A stretch of DNA of 64,000 bases from Pseudomaricurvus alkylphenolicus (lineage in GTDB: Bacteria > Pseudomonadota > Gammaproteobacteria > Pseudomonadales > Cellvibrionaceae), in contig NZ_JAAQPI010000014.1 in NCBI RefSeq assembly GCF_011683955.1, forward strand, positions 124,001-188,000. The letters run 5' to 3'. This document shows positions 27,074-35,727 of the stretch, one piece after another; the first letter of the stretch is position 1; every line of letters starts with the position of its first letter. Below the pieces are notes generated by a model. That model searched no databases, was not told the DNA's origin, and saw nothing but the letters and a program-made list of their open reading frames with translations. A program made the translations under genes and the position numbers.

Positions 27074-27964
27074 TCACTCCTGCCAGCTCGAAAAATGGGA
27101 AACCAAAAAATTGATGGCAAGCCGCGCCCGCATCGGCAGAAAACGACGGTTCTGATATACAATCCAACTGCCTGATCCTCTGCCCCAGAAAGGCTTCAGC
27201 ACCGGCTCCAATTTCCCCGATTCCAGCGCCTCTTTGAAAGTGCTCCGGGGCAAATAAGCAATGCCAAGCCCCCGTTCACAAGCTTGTATTACGGCGTTGC
27301 CGTTATTGCTTTTCCAGCGACCACTGACACGCACACTGAAGGGCTGTTGGCCCACTGCTTCAAACAGCCAATTGTTATTGTTGGCGACGATACAACTGTG
27401 ATTGCGCAGCTGCTGTGGATTTGTGGGCTCACCGTATTGTTCTAAATAGGCGCGGCTCGCGGCTGCCGCCATGGGTCTATCAACCAGCTTTCGAGCCACC
27501 AAGCCTGAAGTCTCGAGGTTGCCATAGCGGATGGCAAAATCGATCCCGTCTTCGACAAAGTTCACCATCTTGGAGGTGAAATCTATTTCAACACTTAACT
27601 CCGGATAGCCCTGGGCAAACTCAATTAACGCCGGTACCACATACTTCTCCGAAAAGGCCCCGGCGGCACTTACTCGAAGGGTGCCACTCAGTTGTATTTG
27701 CTCCTCGTTCAAGTGCTCATTGGCGATCTGCAGACCCGTGACCAACTCTTTACAGCGCTCGTAATAGGCTTGCCCCGGCTCGGTCAGGCTGACCAGACGC
27801 GTAGTACGGGCAAACAGAGCCACGCCCAAGCGTTGCTCCAGGCGCGAGACTTGCCGGCTCACATGACTGGTGCTGCAACGAAGCTGAGTCGCGGCAGTGG
27901 AAAACCCCTTTGTCTCAGCCACTGCCACAAACTCGATAATGCCTTCAAAACTGTCCAACCCCAC
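27074..27964 (-). CDS. LysR-family transcriptional regulator
   Basis: A 296-residue LTTR with an N-terminal winged helix (FSTAATQLRCSTSHVSRQVSRL, first part FSTAATQLRCSTSHVSRQV) and an effector domain (LRVSAAGAFSEKYVVPALIEF, beginning LRVSAAGAFSEKYVVPAL), of the CrgA/AaeR type. It is divergent from the DJ-1/PfpI gene with a 110-base gap, so that gene is the likely target. Confidence 0.88.
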   Translation of the reverse strand: MGLDSFEGIIEFVAVAETKGFSTAATQLRCSTSHVSRQVSRLEQRLGVALFARTTRLVSLTEPGQAYYERCKELVTGLQIANEHLNEEQIQLSGTLRVSAAGAFSEKYVVPALIEFAQGYPELSVEIDFTSKMVNFVEDGIDFAIRYGNLETSGLVARKLVDRPMAAAASRAYLEQYGEPTNPQQLRNHSCIVANNNNWLFEAVGQQPFSVRVSGRWKSNNGNAVIQACERGLGIAYLPRSTFKEALESGKLEPVLKPFWGRGSGSWIVYQNRRFLPMRARLAINFLVSHFSSWQE

Positions 27965-28074
27965 AACCTTTGCTAATTAGCAATAATGTTTTCCTATTTT
28001 AGCCAATTATCGCCATATGGAAAATAAACTACTATTTGGCCATTCACAGCAGCTCACCAGATCGAGGTAACGCA

Positions 28075-28755
28075 ATGAAAAAGATACTGATTCCCGTCAC
28101 CAACCACGCCACCCTTGGTACCACCGAACAGGCCAATGGTACCTACGCACCGGAACTGACCCACGCCCTTAAGGAAATTATCACAGCGGGATTTGACTAC
28201 GAGATCGCATCCGTTGAGGGCGGTCAGGCCCCACTCTACGGAACAGATATCGAGGAAGATGCGGTAAACGCCGAGATTTTGGCCAGTGAAGACTTCCAGA
28301 ACCGCATCAAAAACACCATCCCGGTCCAGGAAATCAACGCGGATGACTACGACGCCATATTCTACCCCGGCGGCTTTGGCCTGCTGTCAGACTTGGCTGC
28401 GAACCGGGACTTTGCGGCCATTGCGGCACAACACTATGAAAAAGGAGGCGTCATCGGTGCTGTCTGCCATGGACCCGGTGCCCTGTTGCCCATTACCCTG
28501 AGCAGTGGCGATGCTCTGCTAGCAACAAAATCCATCACCGGATTTACCCGAGAGGAGGAGATCGACTTCGGCACCATCAACGATATCCCCTTCCTGCTGG
28601 AAGAAGCCTTGGCTCGCAAGGCGGCGCGATACTCTAAAGTTCAACCCTGGCAGGAACTGGTTATTGTGGACGAGCGTCTGGTCACCGGGCAAAACCCGGC
28701 CAGCGCTCATGGTGTGGGCAAAGCCATTTTAGAGTTACTGGGTAGCGGTGAATAA
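28075..28755 (+). CDS. DJ-1/PfpI family protein (Hsp31-like)
   Basis: A 226-residue class I glutamine-amidotransferase-like protein. The nucleophile elbow AVCHGPGALLP carries the cysteine and a neighbouring histidine, and FYPGGFG lies before it. Family members act as glyoxalase III, deglycase-like or chaperone proteins in electrophile stress. The start at 28075 has GAGGTAACGCA upstream; the longer frame from 28036 is not supported. Its divergent LysR neighbour probably controls it. It ends at a convergent hairpin with the rhodanese gene. Confidence 0.88.
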   Translation: MKKILIPVTNHATLGTTEQANGTYAPELTHALKEIITAGFDYEIASVEGGQAPLYGTDIEEDAVNAEILASEDFQNRIKNTIPVQEINADDYDAIFYPGGFGLLSDLAANRDFAAIAAQHYEKGGVIGAVCHGPGALLPITLSSGDALLATKSITGFTREEEIDFGTINDIPFLLEEALARKAARYSKVQPWQELVIVDERLVTGQNPASAHGVGKAILELLGSGE

Positions 28756-28777
28756 TATTAACGATTAAGACTAGTAG

Positions 28778-28813
28778 CCCACAAAAGCCACAATCATTAA
28801 AGGCTTTTGTGGG
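28778..28813. terminator. Bidirectional terminator hairpin
   Basis: CCCACAAAAGCC (28778-28789) pairs perfectly with GGCTTTTGTGGG (28802-28813) around a 12-base loop, between the convergent DJ-1 and rhodanese genes. The stem itself carries the A and T runs. Confidence 0.65.
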
Positions 28814-28828
28814 GTTGCCAGCGGCAGT

Positions 28829-29137
28829 CTACTGATTACCTAGCCTTAGCTTCCACTCTTCAAAACCGCCGTCCACACTGTAGGACATCTTGAAGCCCAT
28901 ATTGTAGAAATACTCCGCTGCGTTTTTACTGCTATTGCCGTGGTAACAGTAGATGATCAACGGCTTGGACTTATCCGCGGTATTGATGATTGTCTCAACA
29001 TTGTCATTGGTGACATGAATGGAATTCTCAACATTCCCCTGCGAGAAGGACTCCGGATCTCTGATATCCAGAATGGTGGCTCCACCTTGGTCGATTATCT
29101 CTGTGGCTTGGTCAATGGAAATACACTGATAGGTCAT
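28829..29137 (-). CDS. Rhodanese-domain sulfurtransferase (GlpE-like)
   Basis: A 102-residue single rhodanese domain. The active-site loop IIYCYHGNSSKNAA carries the catalytic cysteine, and ILDIRDPESF is the conserved early motif. Length and loop match GlpE, which transfers sulfur from thiosulfate to cyanide or thioredoxin. The tail GGFEEWK is also typical. It stands alone, convergent with the DJ-1 gene. Confidence 0.85.
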   Translation of the reverse strand: MTYQCISIDQATEIIDQGGATILDIRDPESFSQGNVENSIHVTNDNVETIINTADKSKPLIIYCYHGNSSKNAAEYFYNMGFKMSYSVDGGFEEWKLRLGNQ

Positions 29138-29276
29138 ATCTGTTCGCTTTCTAATCCAGCGGGCTGTTAACTGTATACTAGCATTTTGCCTATAACAGTC
29201 CTCAATACTTTTTATTCAAGACACCGCGTTCAATGACAAAGGTTGGCACCGGCTCCATTTAAAGCAGCTGACGGTA

Positions 29277-29372
29277 CTACGTTTCAGCGGCGAGCTCGCG
29301 GAGAAGTCTGAAGACATTCATCGAAGTTACGACCCTCCGATTGAGTCCGTATGGGTGATGTACCGCTTAGGA
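29277..29372 (+). pseudogene. Decayed second copy of the 25123-26607 transposase
   Basis: One frame reads LRFSGELAEKSEDIHRSY and continues DPPIESVWVMYRLG. It aligns without gaps to LRFSDALAEKFEKISQRY and NLPIEIVWAMCRLQ of the complete transposase; by eye 20 of 32 residues are identical. No other part of the element is obvious in 29138-29616, which otherwise holds no gene I can support. Confidence 0.6.
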
Positions 29373-29616
29373 TTCAATGTGCTTCCTGTGTTCAATGTAC
29401 GCTTTGCGGTATTGAGGCCCTCATTTGGCAAAGCAACGGCTTGGTATTTAAATTACTCCATCCTGCTGACAATGAAAATAGTGGATAGGGATGGCTGTGA
29501 TGTCCGCAATCTTATCGTGTGGGACAAGGCGTGGGCGAGCCCCTAAGTATTCCCCATAGGAAGCTATCTTCTGGATACCGGCAAAAAGGTCTTCAAGATA
29601 TCGATCGGCTTGTTGA

Positions 29617-30582
29617 TCAAAAATCAATCTTTCGCGCCGCTTCTTTATTCCGACCTTCCTGCTGCCGCGCATAGATCCGGGTGGTATTGATGTCCGAATG
29701 CCCAGCCATTGACGCCACTGTGCCTATATCCACGCCTTCGTTGAGTAAGTAAGTGATGAAACTGCGGCGCAGGTCGTGGGGGGAGGCAGCCCCGATCCCA
29801 GCCTGTGCGACCCGTTTTTTGACGATATTGTAGACTGCACGATCGGTTAAGCGCTGATTTCCCAGGTTGCCCCAGCGATCAATCCGAACGAATAGGGGGC
29901 CATCATGATCGCCACGTTCTCGCAGCCAGAACTCCAAGGTTTCCTTGGTTCTGGACGGCAGTTCCAGCTGACGTTCTTTAGCGCCCTTGCCGACGACTCG
30001 TATTTCACCCCGTCCCAGGTTCACACCACCGATATCAATGCTCACCAGCTCTGAGCGTCGAGGACCACAGCCAAAAAGGAGGGCAAGAATGGCGGCGTCG
30101 CGAACCCCGGCAGGACCATCCTGGCACAGACAATGATCCATCAGCTCGCCGATTTCTTTGAGGGCCAGATCTCGGCCCTTGGGCAGGCGATGAACCGATA
30201 CCGACTTCACCAGGCGAATGCGCTCGTAGTCATCAGACGACAGCTGTTTGGAGAGGTACGCCTCTTTAGCGACACCTTTGATGGCGGCCAGGTAAAGATT
30301 GCGGGTGCTTTCCGAACGGCCTTCATGGATCAGGGTTTGCAGAATCCGGAACACAGATTCCCGACGTAACAGCGACCAATCCACGGCATACAGATCCTTC
30401 TGACCGGTCATCTTGGCCACCTGATTGAGTACACGCCTCATGGTCTGTTGGCTTTTGGGGGACTGGAGGGCGGTCAAGTAAAGCACTGCAGCATTGGTAC
30501 CTCGGGCGAACTCGTCCGCAGAGGTGCCGTGGTCGAATAGGGCTAGGGCATGGGCGGGTTTGGAGGTCAGTTCTAGAGTCAT
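29617..30582 (-). CDS. Tyrosine recombinase, TnpS-like
   Basis: A 321-residue XerC/D-type recombinase. The catalytic set is visible: arginine in GPRRSELVSID, H-x-x-R in SPHDLRRSFITYLL, histidine in AGHSDINTT and tyrosine in RIYARQ. It is divergent from a KfrA-domain protein across 147 bases containing a perfect inverted repeat. This size and arrangement match TnpS of Tn4651-type Tn3-family transposons, which resolves cointegrates at the rst site together with TnpT. No Tn3-family TnpA is visible in the window, so it may be an orphan module or part of a decayed transposon. Confidence 0.8.
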   Translation of the reverse strand: MTLELTSKPAHALALFDHGTSADEFARGTNAAVLYLTALQSPKSQQTMRRVLNQVAKMTGQKDLYAVDWSLLRRESVFRILQTLIHEGRSESTRNLYLAAIKGVAKEAYLSKQLSSDDYERIRLVKSVSVHRLPKGRDLALKEIGELMDHCLCQDGPAGVRDAAILALLFGCGPRRSELVSIDIGGVNLGRGEIRVVGKGAKERQLELPSRTKETLEFWLRERGDHDGPLFVRIDRWGNLGNQRLTDRAVYNIVKKRVAQAGIGAASPHDLRRSFITYLLNEGVDIGTVASMAGHSDINTTRIYARQQEGRNKEAARKIDF

Positions 30583-30621
30583 GTTTTAAGTATGATGTTC
30601 CGGATTTCTTTAGTCAAATAT

Positions 30622-30639
30622 CGTAAAGACGTATTTACG
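30622..30639. other. Candidate rst recombination core
   Basis: CGTAAA-GACGTA-TTTACG is a perfect inverted repeat with a six-base centre, the layout of Xer-type crossover cores. It lies in the 147-base region between the divergent recombinase and KfrA-like genes (30583-30729), where Tn4651-type elements carry rst. Further downstream, repeated CCGTTT elements (about 30676-30700) may bind the accessory protein. Confidence 0.5.
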
Positions 30640-30729
30640 GAAGTTAGAAAACCGATTTTTCGCTGTTTGTTACGTACCGTTTTGTTCCGTTTCGATATAT
30701 ACTTTATCCACAATCTTTGGAGAAACCCC

Positions 30730-31776
30730 ATGGCACGATCTGGCAATTCCGAATATCGCGTTCACAAAGCAGCCGAAGAATTGAAGGCCCAAGGTATTGA
30801 GCCCACGGTGCGTAAAGTGCGATCTATGATTGGGGGCGGAACGGAACTGATCATGCAGCACCTACGTACCTGGCGGGAGCGCCAGCCACAGGTGTTGGCG
30901 GATGAGCCTAACGCGGACCCCATTCAGCTGGCGGTGTCAGCGGTATACGATCAGATCTTGAACCAAGTGCGGGAAGAGCTGCTCAAGCTAGGCGCGGAAC
31001 AGGATCTAGAGTTGACGAATGCCGGCGAGCGACTGGAAGCTGCCTCACTGTCTATGGCTGATGCACAGACACAGATCACCGACCTTCAAGATCGCCTTAA
31101 TGCAGAAACGGCGCACGTCGTCGACCTCCAGACCCAATTGATCGAATCAGATAAACAGCTGGCAGTCGCGCGTACACAGATCAATTCTCTTGAAAAGGTG
31201 AGGGTCCAGCTGGAAGAGCGAGAATTCGAAAAACGGGAACTGATCAGTTCACTTGATGGTGAGAAATCCAAAATTCGGGACCTGGAACAGCAAAACTCCA
31301 GGCAGCGGGAACAAATGTCCGAACGGGTAGCGGACAGCAGGCTTTTGCAAGTCCGGATCGATCGATTGACAGAGGAATCCGACTTGCGTCAATCCTCAGT
31401 TCAAAAACTTGAGGCGGAAAATGAGCGTCTGCAACTGCAGCTTTCGGAAATGGAGATACGTCTGGCCGAGGGATCTCAAAATTATCAAGCTGACCGTGAA
31501 CTCTGGCAGCAGAAAAACGCTCAACTCCAAGCAGAACAGGCGCTGCATGTGCAAACCATAGCGCAGCACGAAGCGTCCTTGTTGAACAAGAGCGCCGAGA
31601 TCGAACAGCTCACACAGAGGCTTGCAAATCAGGCGCAGCAATCTGAAAGATCACAGGCAGCCCAATTGGAAAACCTGGCAGATACCGTTGCCGGTCTGTC
31701 TCAGCAACTTTCAGTCCTCGGAGAAAGCCGGAACCATCAGGTCGTGGATGAAGACAGCGCCGACAATGCGACCTAA
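30730..31776 (+). CDS. KfrA-domain coiled-coil DNA-binding protein, TnpT-like
   Basis: A 348-residue protein. The N-terminal 60 residues form a KfrA-type DNA-binding domain (VHKAAEELKAQGIEPTVRKV), and the rest is almost continuous heptad-rich coiled coil (for example RLQLQLSEMEIRLAEGSQ). KfrA proteins are plasmid-borne, but a divergent pair with a tyrosine recombinase matches TnpT, the accessory protein of Tn4651 cointegrate resolution. The ATG at 30730 follows GGAGAAACCCC; an upstream extension to 30592 would cross the putative recombination site. Confidence 0.78.
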   Translation: MARSGNSEYRVHKAAEELKAQGIEPTVRKVRSMIGGGTELIMQHLRTWRERQPQVLADEPNADPIQLAVSAVYDQILNQVREELLKLGAEQDLELTNAGERLEAASLSMADAQTQITDLQDRLNAETAHVVDLQTQLIESDKQLAVARTQINSLEKVRVQLEEREFEKRELISSLDGEKSKIRDLEQQNSRQREQMSERVADSRLLQVRIDRLTEESDLRQSSVQKLEAENERLQLQLSEMEIRLAEGSQNYQADRELWQQKNAQLQAEQALHVQTIAQHEASLLNKSAEIEQLTQRLANQAQQSERSQAAQLENLADTVAGLSQQLSVLGESRNHQVVDEDSADNAT

Positions 31777-31921
31777 TTGGGGCGATATACACCTGGATCA
31801 CATTAGGTCGAGGTAGAAACCCGTGAATGACGTGGGATGGAACAGCATCAGCTGGAAGCTGGTTGATTCCTAAAGCAATAACTTTTTCTTCTACCCAGAA
31901 TTCCTTGGAGTTGCAGGGTAG

Positions 31922-32068
31922 TCACTCAAAGAGAGCTGACTCCACCAAATCTGCCATGAACCTAGTGAAGGGTGAAATTTCTTGGTGAACACTCGCTGCC
32001 TCCAGTGCCTGCATATATTCCTCTCGACGCTCGACGGGAATCACGGTCCAGGGATAACCGTCATTAAA
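31922..32068 (-). pseudogene. Fic-family protein C-terminal remnant
   Basis: The minus strand reads, between two stops, a frame with GYPWTVIPVERREEYMQALE and EISPFTRFMADLVESALFE, which matches the conserved C-terminal end of Fic/DOC family proteins. The catalytic HPFxxGNGR motif and everything upstream are missing. The remainder of 31777-32130 shows nothing recognisable. Confidence 0.6.
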
Positions 32069-32130
32069 TCAATGAGTTAGGGCAATTTTAGAGAGTTCTG
32101 TCAAAATCCCGGCCACCCTCTAGTAGTATT

Positions 32131-32183
32131 TTGCCTAAATTTTCCATGCTGTGTATAATTATCCGCCATATGGAAAATTTAGG
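32131..32183 (+). promoter_or_regulatory. Promoter nested in a perfect 14-bp inverted repeat, upstream of the ATPase gene
   Basis: TTGCCT (32131-32136), a 17-base spacer and TATAAT (32154-32159) form a strong sigma-70 promoter. CCTAAATTTTCCAT (32134-32147) and its exact reverse complement ATGGAAAATTTAGG (32170-32183) lie on either side of the -10, and the right arm includes the start of the ribosome-binding sequence AGGAAAG. A dimeric regulator binding both arms would close the promoter, or a looped mRNA could mask translation if the start site lies upstream. Confidence 0.7.
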
Positions 32184-32193
32184 AAAGTTCTCC

Positions 32194-33321
32194 GTGCCCA
32201 GTACTAAAGCTTCCCCCATTGATTGGCACTATGCCCGCCCCGAATTGGCACAAACTTACCTGACCAGTGTCACTCAGGGCATTATGACCCGCATGGCTCT
32301 ATTGGGCGTGCGCCGGGTAGGTAAAACCGAATTTCTGTTGCGTGACTTCTGCCCAGTAGCGCTCGACAACGGATACCTTCCCATTTATATGAATCTTTGG
32401 TCGGAGCCCGAGCAGCCACACCTCACGGTCCTGCAGGCCCTGCAATCGACCCTGGCCGCAGAGGGCACTGATAAAATCAAACAGGTCCTAAGCACCGAAG
32501 TACGAAAGCTGGAGCTGGGCAATAGTCTCCTGGGAAAGGTCGGAATGGAGTTTGCCGGTTCGGCAGAAAAGGCCAGTTCTCAGGAACTACTGACAATCGG
32601 CACTTGCATCGCCGAGCTGGTTGAGGCTCCCAAACTCACCCCGGTTCTGGTGATTGATGAGGTCCAGCATCTGGCTGAGAATGAAGCATTCTTACCTCTG
32701 CAGAGTGCGCTCCGCACTGCCTTCGATACAGCCGGGCGAGAGCTGGCCGTCGTTTACGCCGGTTCTTCACGCAACGGCATCCGTGCTATGTTCTCGGATA
32801 GTAACAAACCATTCTACAACTCCGCCTACATGGCCGAGTTCCCGGTGCTGGGGCGGGAATTCACTGACCACTGTTGCCAGATCTTGCGTGAGCGCTTCAA
32901 TCTGCACTACGACCCCCTAGAAGTGTACGATGTGTTTCGTCAACGCTTCGACGATTCACCCTTTTGGATGACCAAGTTGATCCAGCATCTTCTGGTGCAT
33001 CAATGTAGTGTGCAAGAGGCTGTGGAGGTAGTGCGTGATCAACTGGCGCTGGATGGCGACTTTATGGGTATTGCCAAGGCCTTGAACAAAACCGATAAAA
33101 CCATTCTGCTGCTTATTAAAGCGCGGGCGGGGAAGCTGTACTCTGACCAAACGCAGGCAGACGTAAAGGCACGCTTTGGATTGACCCTGACGGCAAGCAA
33201 AATCAACGCCTCCTTGAAAAAGCTCCAGCGCCACCAGCTAATCACCAAATCTGGCCGCAGTGATTACCTGATCGAGAATGCGGGCTTTGCTGACTTCTTG
33301 CAGGAAGAAGTTAACTTGTAG
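32194..33321 (+). CDS. AAA/STAND-like ATPase
   Basis: A 375-residue P-loop ATPase: Walker A GVRRVGKT (residues 38-45), Walker B VLVIDEVQHL near 150, sensor-like VVYAGSSRNG, and a C-terminal winged-helix-like part (LTASKINASLKKLQRHQLI). It resembles archaeal-type/AAA ATPases often found in mobile elements. A GTG start at 32194 is preferred because AGGAAAG lies upstream; the in-frame ATG at 32170 would be part of the inverted repeat and nearly leaderless. Function is unknown. Neighbours are the TnpS/TnpT-like pair and a Fic remnant. Confidence 0.7.
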   Translation: MPSTKASPIDWHYARPELAQTYLTSVTQGIMTRMALLGVRRVGKTEFLLRDFCPVALDNGYLPIYMNLWSEPEQPHLTVLQALQSTLAAEGTDKIKQVLSTEVRKLELGNSLLGKVGMEFAGSAEKASSQELLTIGTCIAELVEAPKLTPVLVIDEVQHLAENEAFLPLQSALRTAFDTAGRELAVVYAGSSRNGIRAMFSDSNKPFYNSAYMAEFPVLGREFTDHCCQILRERFNLHYDPLEVYDVFRQRFDDSPFWMTKLIQHLLVHQCSVQEAVEVVRDQLALDGDFMGIAKALNKTDKTILLLIKARAGKLYSDQTQADVKARFGLTLTASKINASLKKLQRHQLITKSGRSDYLIENAGFADFLQEEVNL

Positions 33322-33414
33322 GTACTGGCCGACTTCATCTGCTGTACGTGCTGAGGCTTGAATAGACATTCAGAAGTCGTTCGTCCTGTCTATCCGTACC
33401 GGCGAAAGTGACTG

Positions 33415-34677
33415 CTAATTGCCTATGTAAGTCGCCAGAGCCTCCGCCGTGATAACACCCTCACGAACCCCTTGCCCAATCTCAGCGAGGTCTCCCAAAA
33501 ACTGATCGATCACGATCTCGTCAACGGGTTCGGCCGAAGGGTGGACGTACATCGGGTCAAACGTTCCCCAGGGGAAATAACCACGTTCCACCAGACCCCC
33601 AAAGACATTGAGCATCTCCAGGCTGTTTGAACGGAATGGCACCAGCAGTGATTCATTACGAAGTACCTTAAAATCTTCAATGCTTTCAATGCCCGCGATC
33701 ATTTTTTCCTTAATGGCGAAGGTTTGGCGAGTGATATCCATGTAGCCCTCTTCACCCAGGTAACTCATTACCGCCCAAGCAGCGGCAACGGCCGAGCCTG
33801 GTCGGCTACCGACCACACCGTGGGATTTGTACATGCCGCACTGCCAGTTATCGATGGCAACGCCCGTATTGTGGTATTTCTGTAGGGCTTCTGAGCGGTA
33901 AGAGACGGTCGAGGCAGGTTTTGCCGCAAAGCCATGCTTGTGCAAATCGGCAGAGATTGAACTTACTGCTTCAAGGCGAAAATCAAATACCGGCAGCGTC
34001 ATGCCAAGGCGTTCCATAAACGGCAGAAGAAACCCCCCGACACAGCAATCCACATGCATCCACAGACCGTGTTTTTCAGCAACGGAGGCGATCTCCGGGA
34101 TAGGGTCCACCAGGCCAAATCCCCAGCAAGGTGCAGAGCCCACAATCATAATAGTGTTCGGCGTAACCGCGCTATCGAGCGCATCCACATCGGCCCTGAA
34201 GTCGCTGCCGGCCGCAATGCGGTTCATCTTGAGCCCAAGGTAGTGTGCGGCTTTGTCGAACGCAGCGTGTGCTGTGCGAGGCATAACGATTTCATAAGGT
34301 TCTTTGGCATTGGGCAGGTTCTCACGTGCCCACTCTCTGGCGGCGTGTACCGCACAAAATATGCTCTCGCTGCCGCCGACCATCATATTGGCTCGCCCTT
34401 CCGCACCCCCGTTCAGCAGGCCCACCGTCCAGCGCAAGACGTCGTTTTGCATTTGGCCAAGGCCCTGTTCCATATCCGCCAGTACGGCGTTGGTGTGAAA
34501 GTACTCGTTGTAGGCCGCGCGGCATACCTCGTGAACTTGCTGACTGCCTTTATGGATGCCAGTCATCAGCCGGTTGTTGGGTTTGGTGCACATATCCAGG
34601 CTCTTGAATTGTCTGATGTCGGCTTCTACTTCATGTCGTGTGCGTCTCAATTTGGGAAAAGATGTTGAGCCGGTCAT
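33415..34677 (-). CDS. PLP-dependent group II decarboxylase / sphingosine-phosphate-lyase-like enzyme
   Basis: A 420-residue fold-type I PLP enzyme. The Schiff-base lysine is probably in ISADLHKHGFAAK, preceded by the aspartate in WMHVDCCVGGF; MMVGGSESIF binds the cofactor phosphate. Family members include amino-acid decarboxylases and sphingosine-1-phosphate lyase, and the sequence fits the latter subgroup best. The start at 34677 has GAGGGA upstream; the longer frame to 34725 is not supported. It is divergent from tetR across paired palindromes that recur at the next operon. Confidence 0.82.
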   Translation of the reverse strand: MTGSTSFPKLRRTRHEVEADIRQFKSLDMCTKPNNRLMTGIHKGSQQVHEVCRAAYNEYFHTNAVLADMEQGLGQMQNDVLRWTVGLLNGGAEGRANMMVGGSESIFCAVHAAREWARENLPNAKEPYEIVMPRTAHAAFDKAAHYLGLKMNRIAAGSDFRADVDALDSAVTPNTIMIVGSAPCWGFGLVDPIPEIASVAEKHGLWMHVDCCVGGFLLPFMERLGMTLPVFDFRLEAVSSISADLHKHGFAAKPASTVSYRSEALQKYHNTGVAIDNWQCGMYKSHGVVGSRPGSAVAAAWAVMSYLGEEGYMDITRQTFAIKEKMIAGIESIEDFKVLRNESLLVPFRSNSLEMLNVFGGLVERGYFPWGTFDPMYVHPSAEPVDEIVIDQFLGDLAEIGQGVREGVITAEALATYIGN

Positions 34678-34732
34678 AGAGGGGTCCCTCGAAAGTGGTT
34701 GCAGTATCTGTGAGTCGATCACCATGATTAAA

Positions 34733-34768
34733 GTGATAAATTATCACAATAAAGTGATACTTAATCAT
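34733..34768. promoter_or_regulatory. Paired palindromic operators between the PLP enzyme and tetR
   Basis: GTGATAAATTATCAC (34733-34747) is a 15-base palindrome, and GTGATACTTAATCAT (34754-34768) a weaker one exactly 21 bases on, two helical turns. The same GTGAT/ATCAC arms recur before the TBDR gene. The likely binder is the adjacent TetR protein. Confidence 0.62.
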
Positions 34769-34890
34769 ATAATGGTTCGGTCGTCAATTCTGCGATTCAA
34801 ATTGTGATATTTCCTCATCTTTTGCTGACATTACTATCGAGCTGGTTTAATATGCTTTATTCATAGACACACGGAATATGGCTTATTGGA

Positions 34891-35511
34891 ATGTCGGCTG
34901 AATTATTACAGGGGCGTGAGCCTCGTCAGAAGCGCGCTATTGAGCGGGTTAAACTCATTCTTGATACTGCGGTAGAGATGATACTGGAAGGGGATGTCAA
35001 CTCCCTGAAGTTAAATGATCTTGCGGATCGAGCGGGCATCCCCGTGGGATCGGTATATCAGTATTTTCCCTCTAAGAGTGCCGTCATCAAACGCTTGATG
35101 GATGATCAGTTCGAAGAGGTGAGGGCGATGGCCCGTGAAAACTACGAGCGGATTACCAGTAAAAAGGGGTTTGTAGGGGCCATCGTCGCTGGTATTCAAG
35201 CGATCTACAAATCAAAACGTGATGATCGCCTGATTCAGGAAATTTGGGCGGGATCACAGGCGGATGGGCTTATCCGCCACTTGCATGACGAGGACAACCA
35301 GTATCATGCCGATCTCATGTTTGAGAAGGCCACAGAGATCATGCCCGATATTCCGGCTGAAGATCTGAAGACCCGATGCCTGCTCTGTTCGGTGTTGGTC
35401 GATAGTGTCATCCGTATGGCCATCAATATGGATGAGAAGCAAGGCCAGTCCTTGGTGGACGGGTCTGTTCGTATGGTGATGCGAGAACTCGGTCTTACTC
35501 GGTATTTATAA
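34891..35511 (+). CDS. TetR-family transcriptional regulator
   Basis: A 206-residue TetR protein. The N-terminal helix-turn-helix reads LNDLADRAGIPVGSVYQYFP followed by SKSAVI, and the C-terminal ligand domain resembles the TetR_C group with EIWAGSQADGL. It is divergent from the PLP enzyme with paired palindromes in the gap, and the same palindrome is found before the TBDR-SDR-hydrolase operon 336 bases downstream. It is therefore the probable local repressor of both. Confidence 0.87.
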   Translation: MSAELLQGREPRQKRAIERVKLILDTAVEMILEGDVNSLKLNDLADRAGIPVGSVYQYFPSKSAVIKRLMDDQFEEVRAMARENYERITSKKGFVGAIVAGIQAIYKSKRDDRLIQEIWAGSQADGLIRHLHDEDNQYHADLMFEKATEIMPDIPAEDLKTRCLLCSVLVDSVIRMAINMDEKQGQSLVDGSVRMVMRELGLTRYL

Positions 35512-35727
35512 TTTCTTTACCTGGCTAACTCCATTGGTTGCTTCGCCCTTGGGGTCGGCATTTTCCTGCCTATTTTGATCTAATATTTTTCAGCGCTGCC
35601 TTATCCGTTTGGCCAACTCGCGCACATAATATTCTCACGTCTGAACACCAAATCCTTAACCCGCAGTGCCTTCTTAAACTTCGTTTTAGGTTGCAGGCCA
35701 GTCTTGTCTGCCTGTTGACATCAAAAA

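Noticed and set aside
29355-29546. Short forward frame of 63 codons
   Set aside because: It overlaps transposase relic DNA and has no ribosome-binding site or recognisable product.
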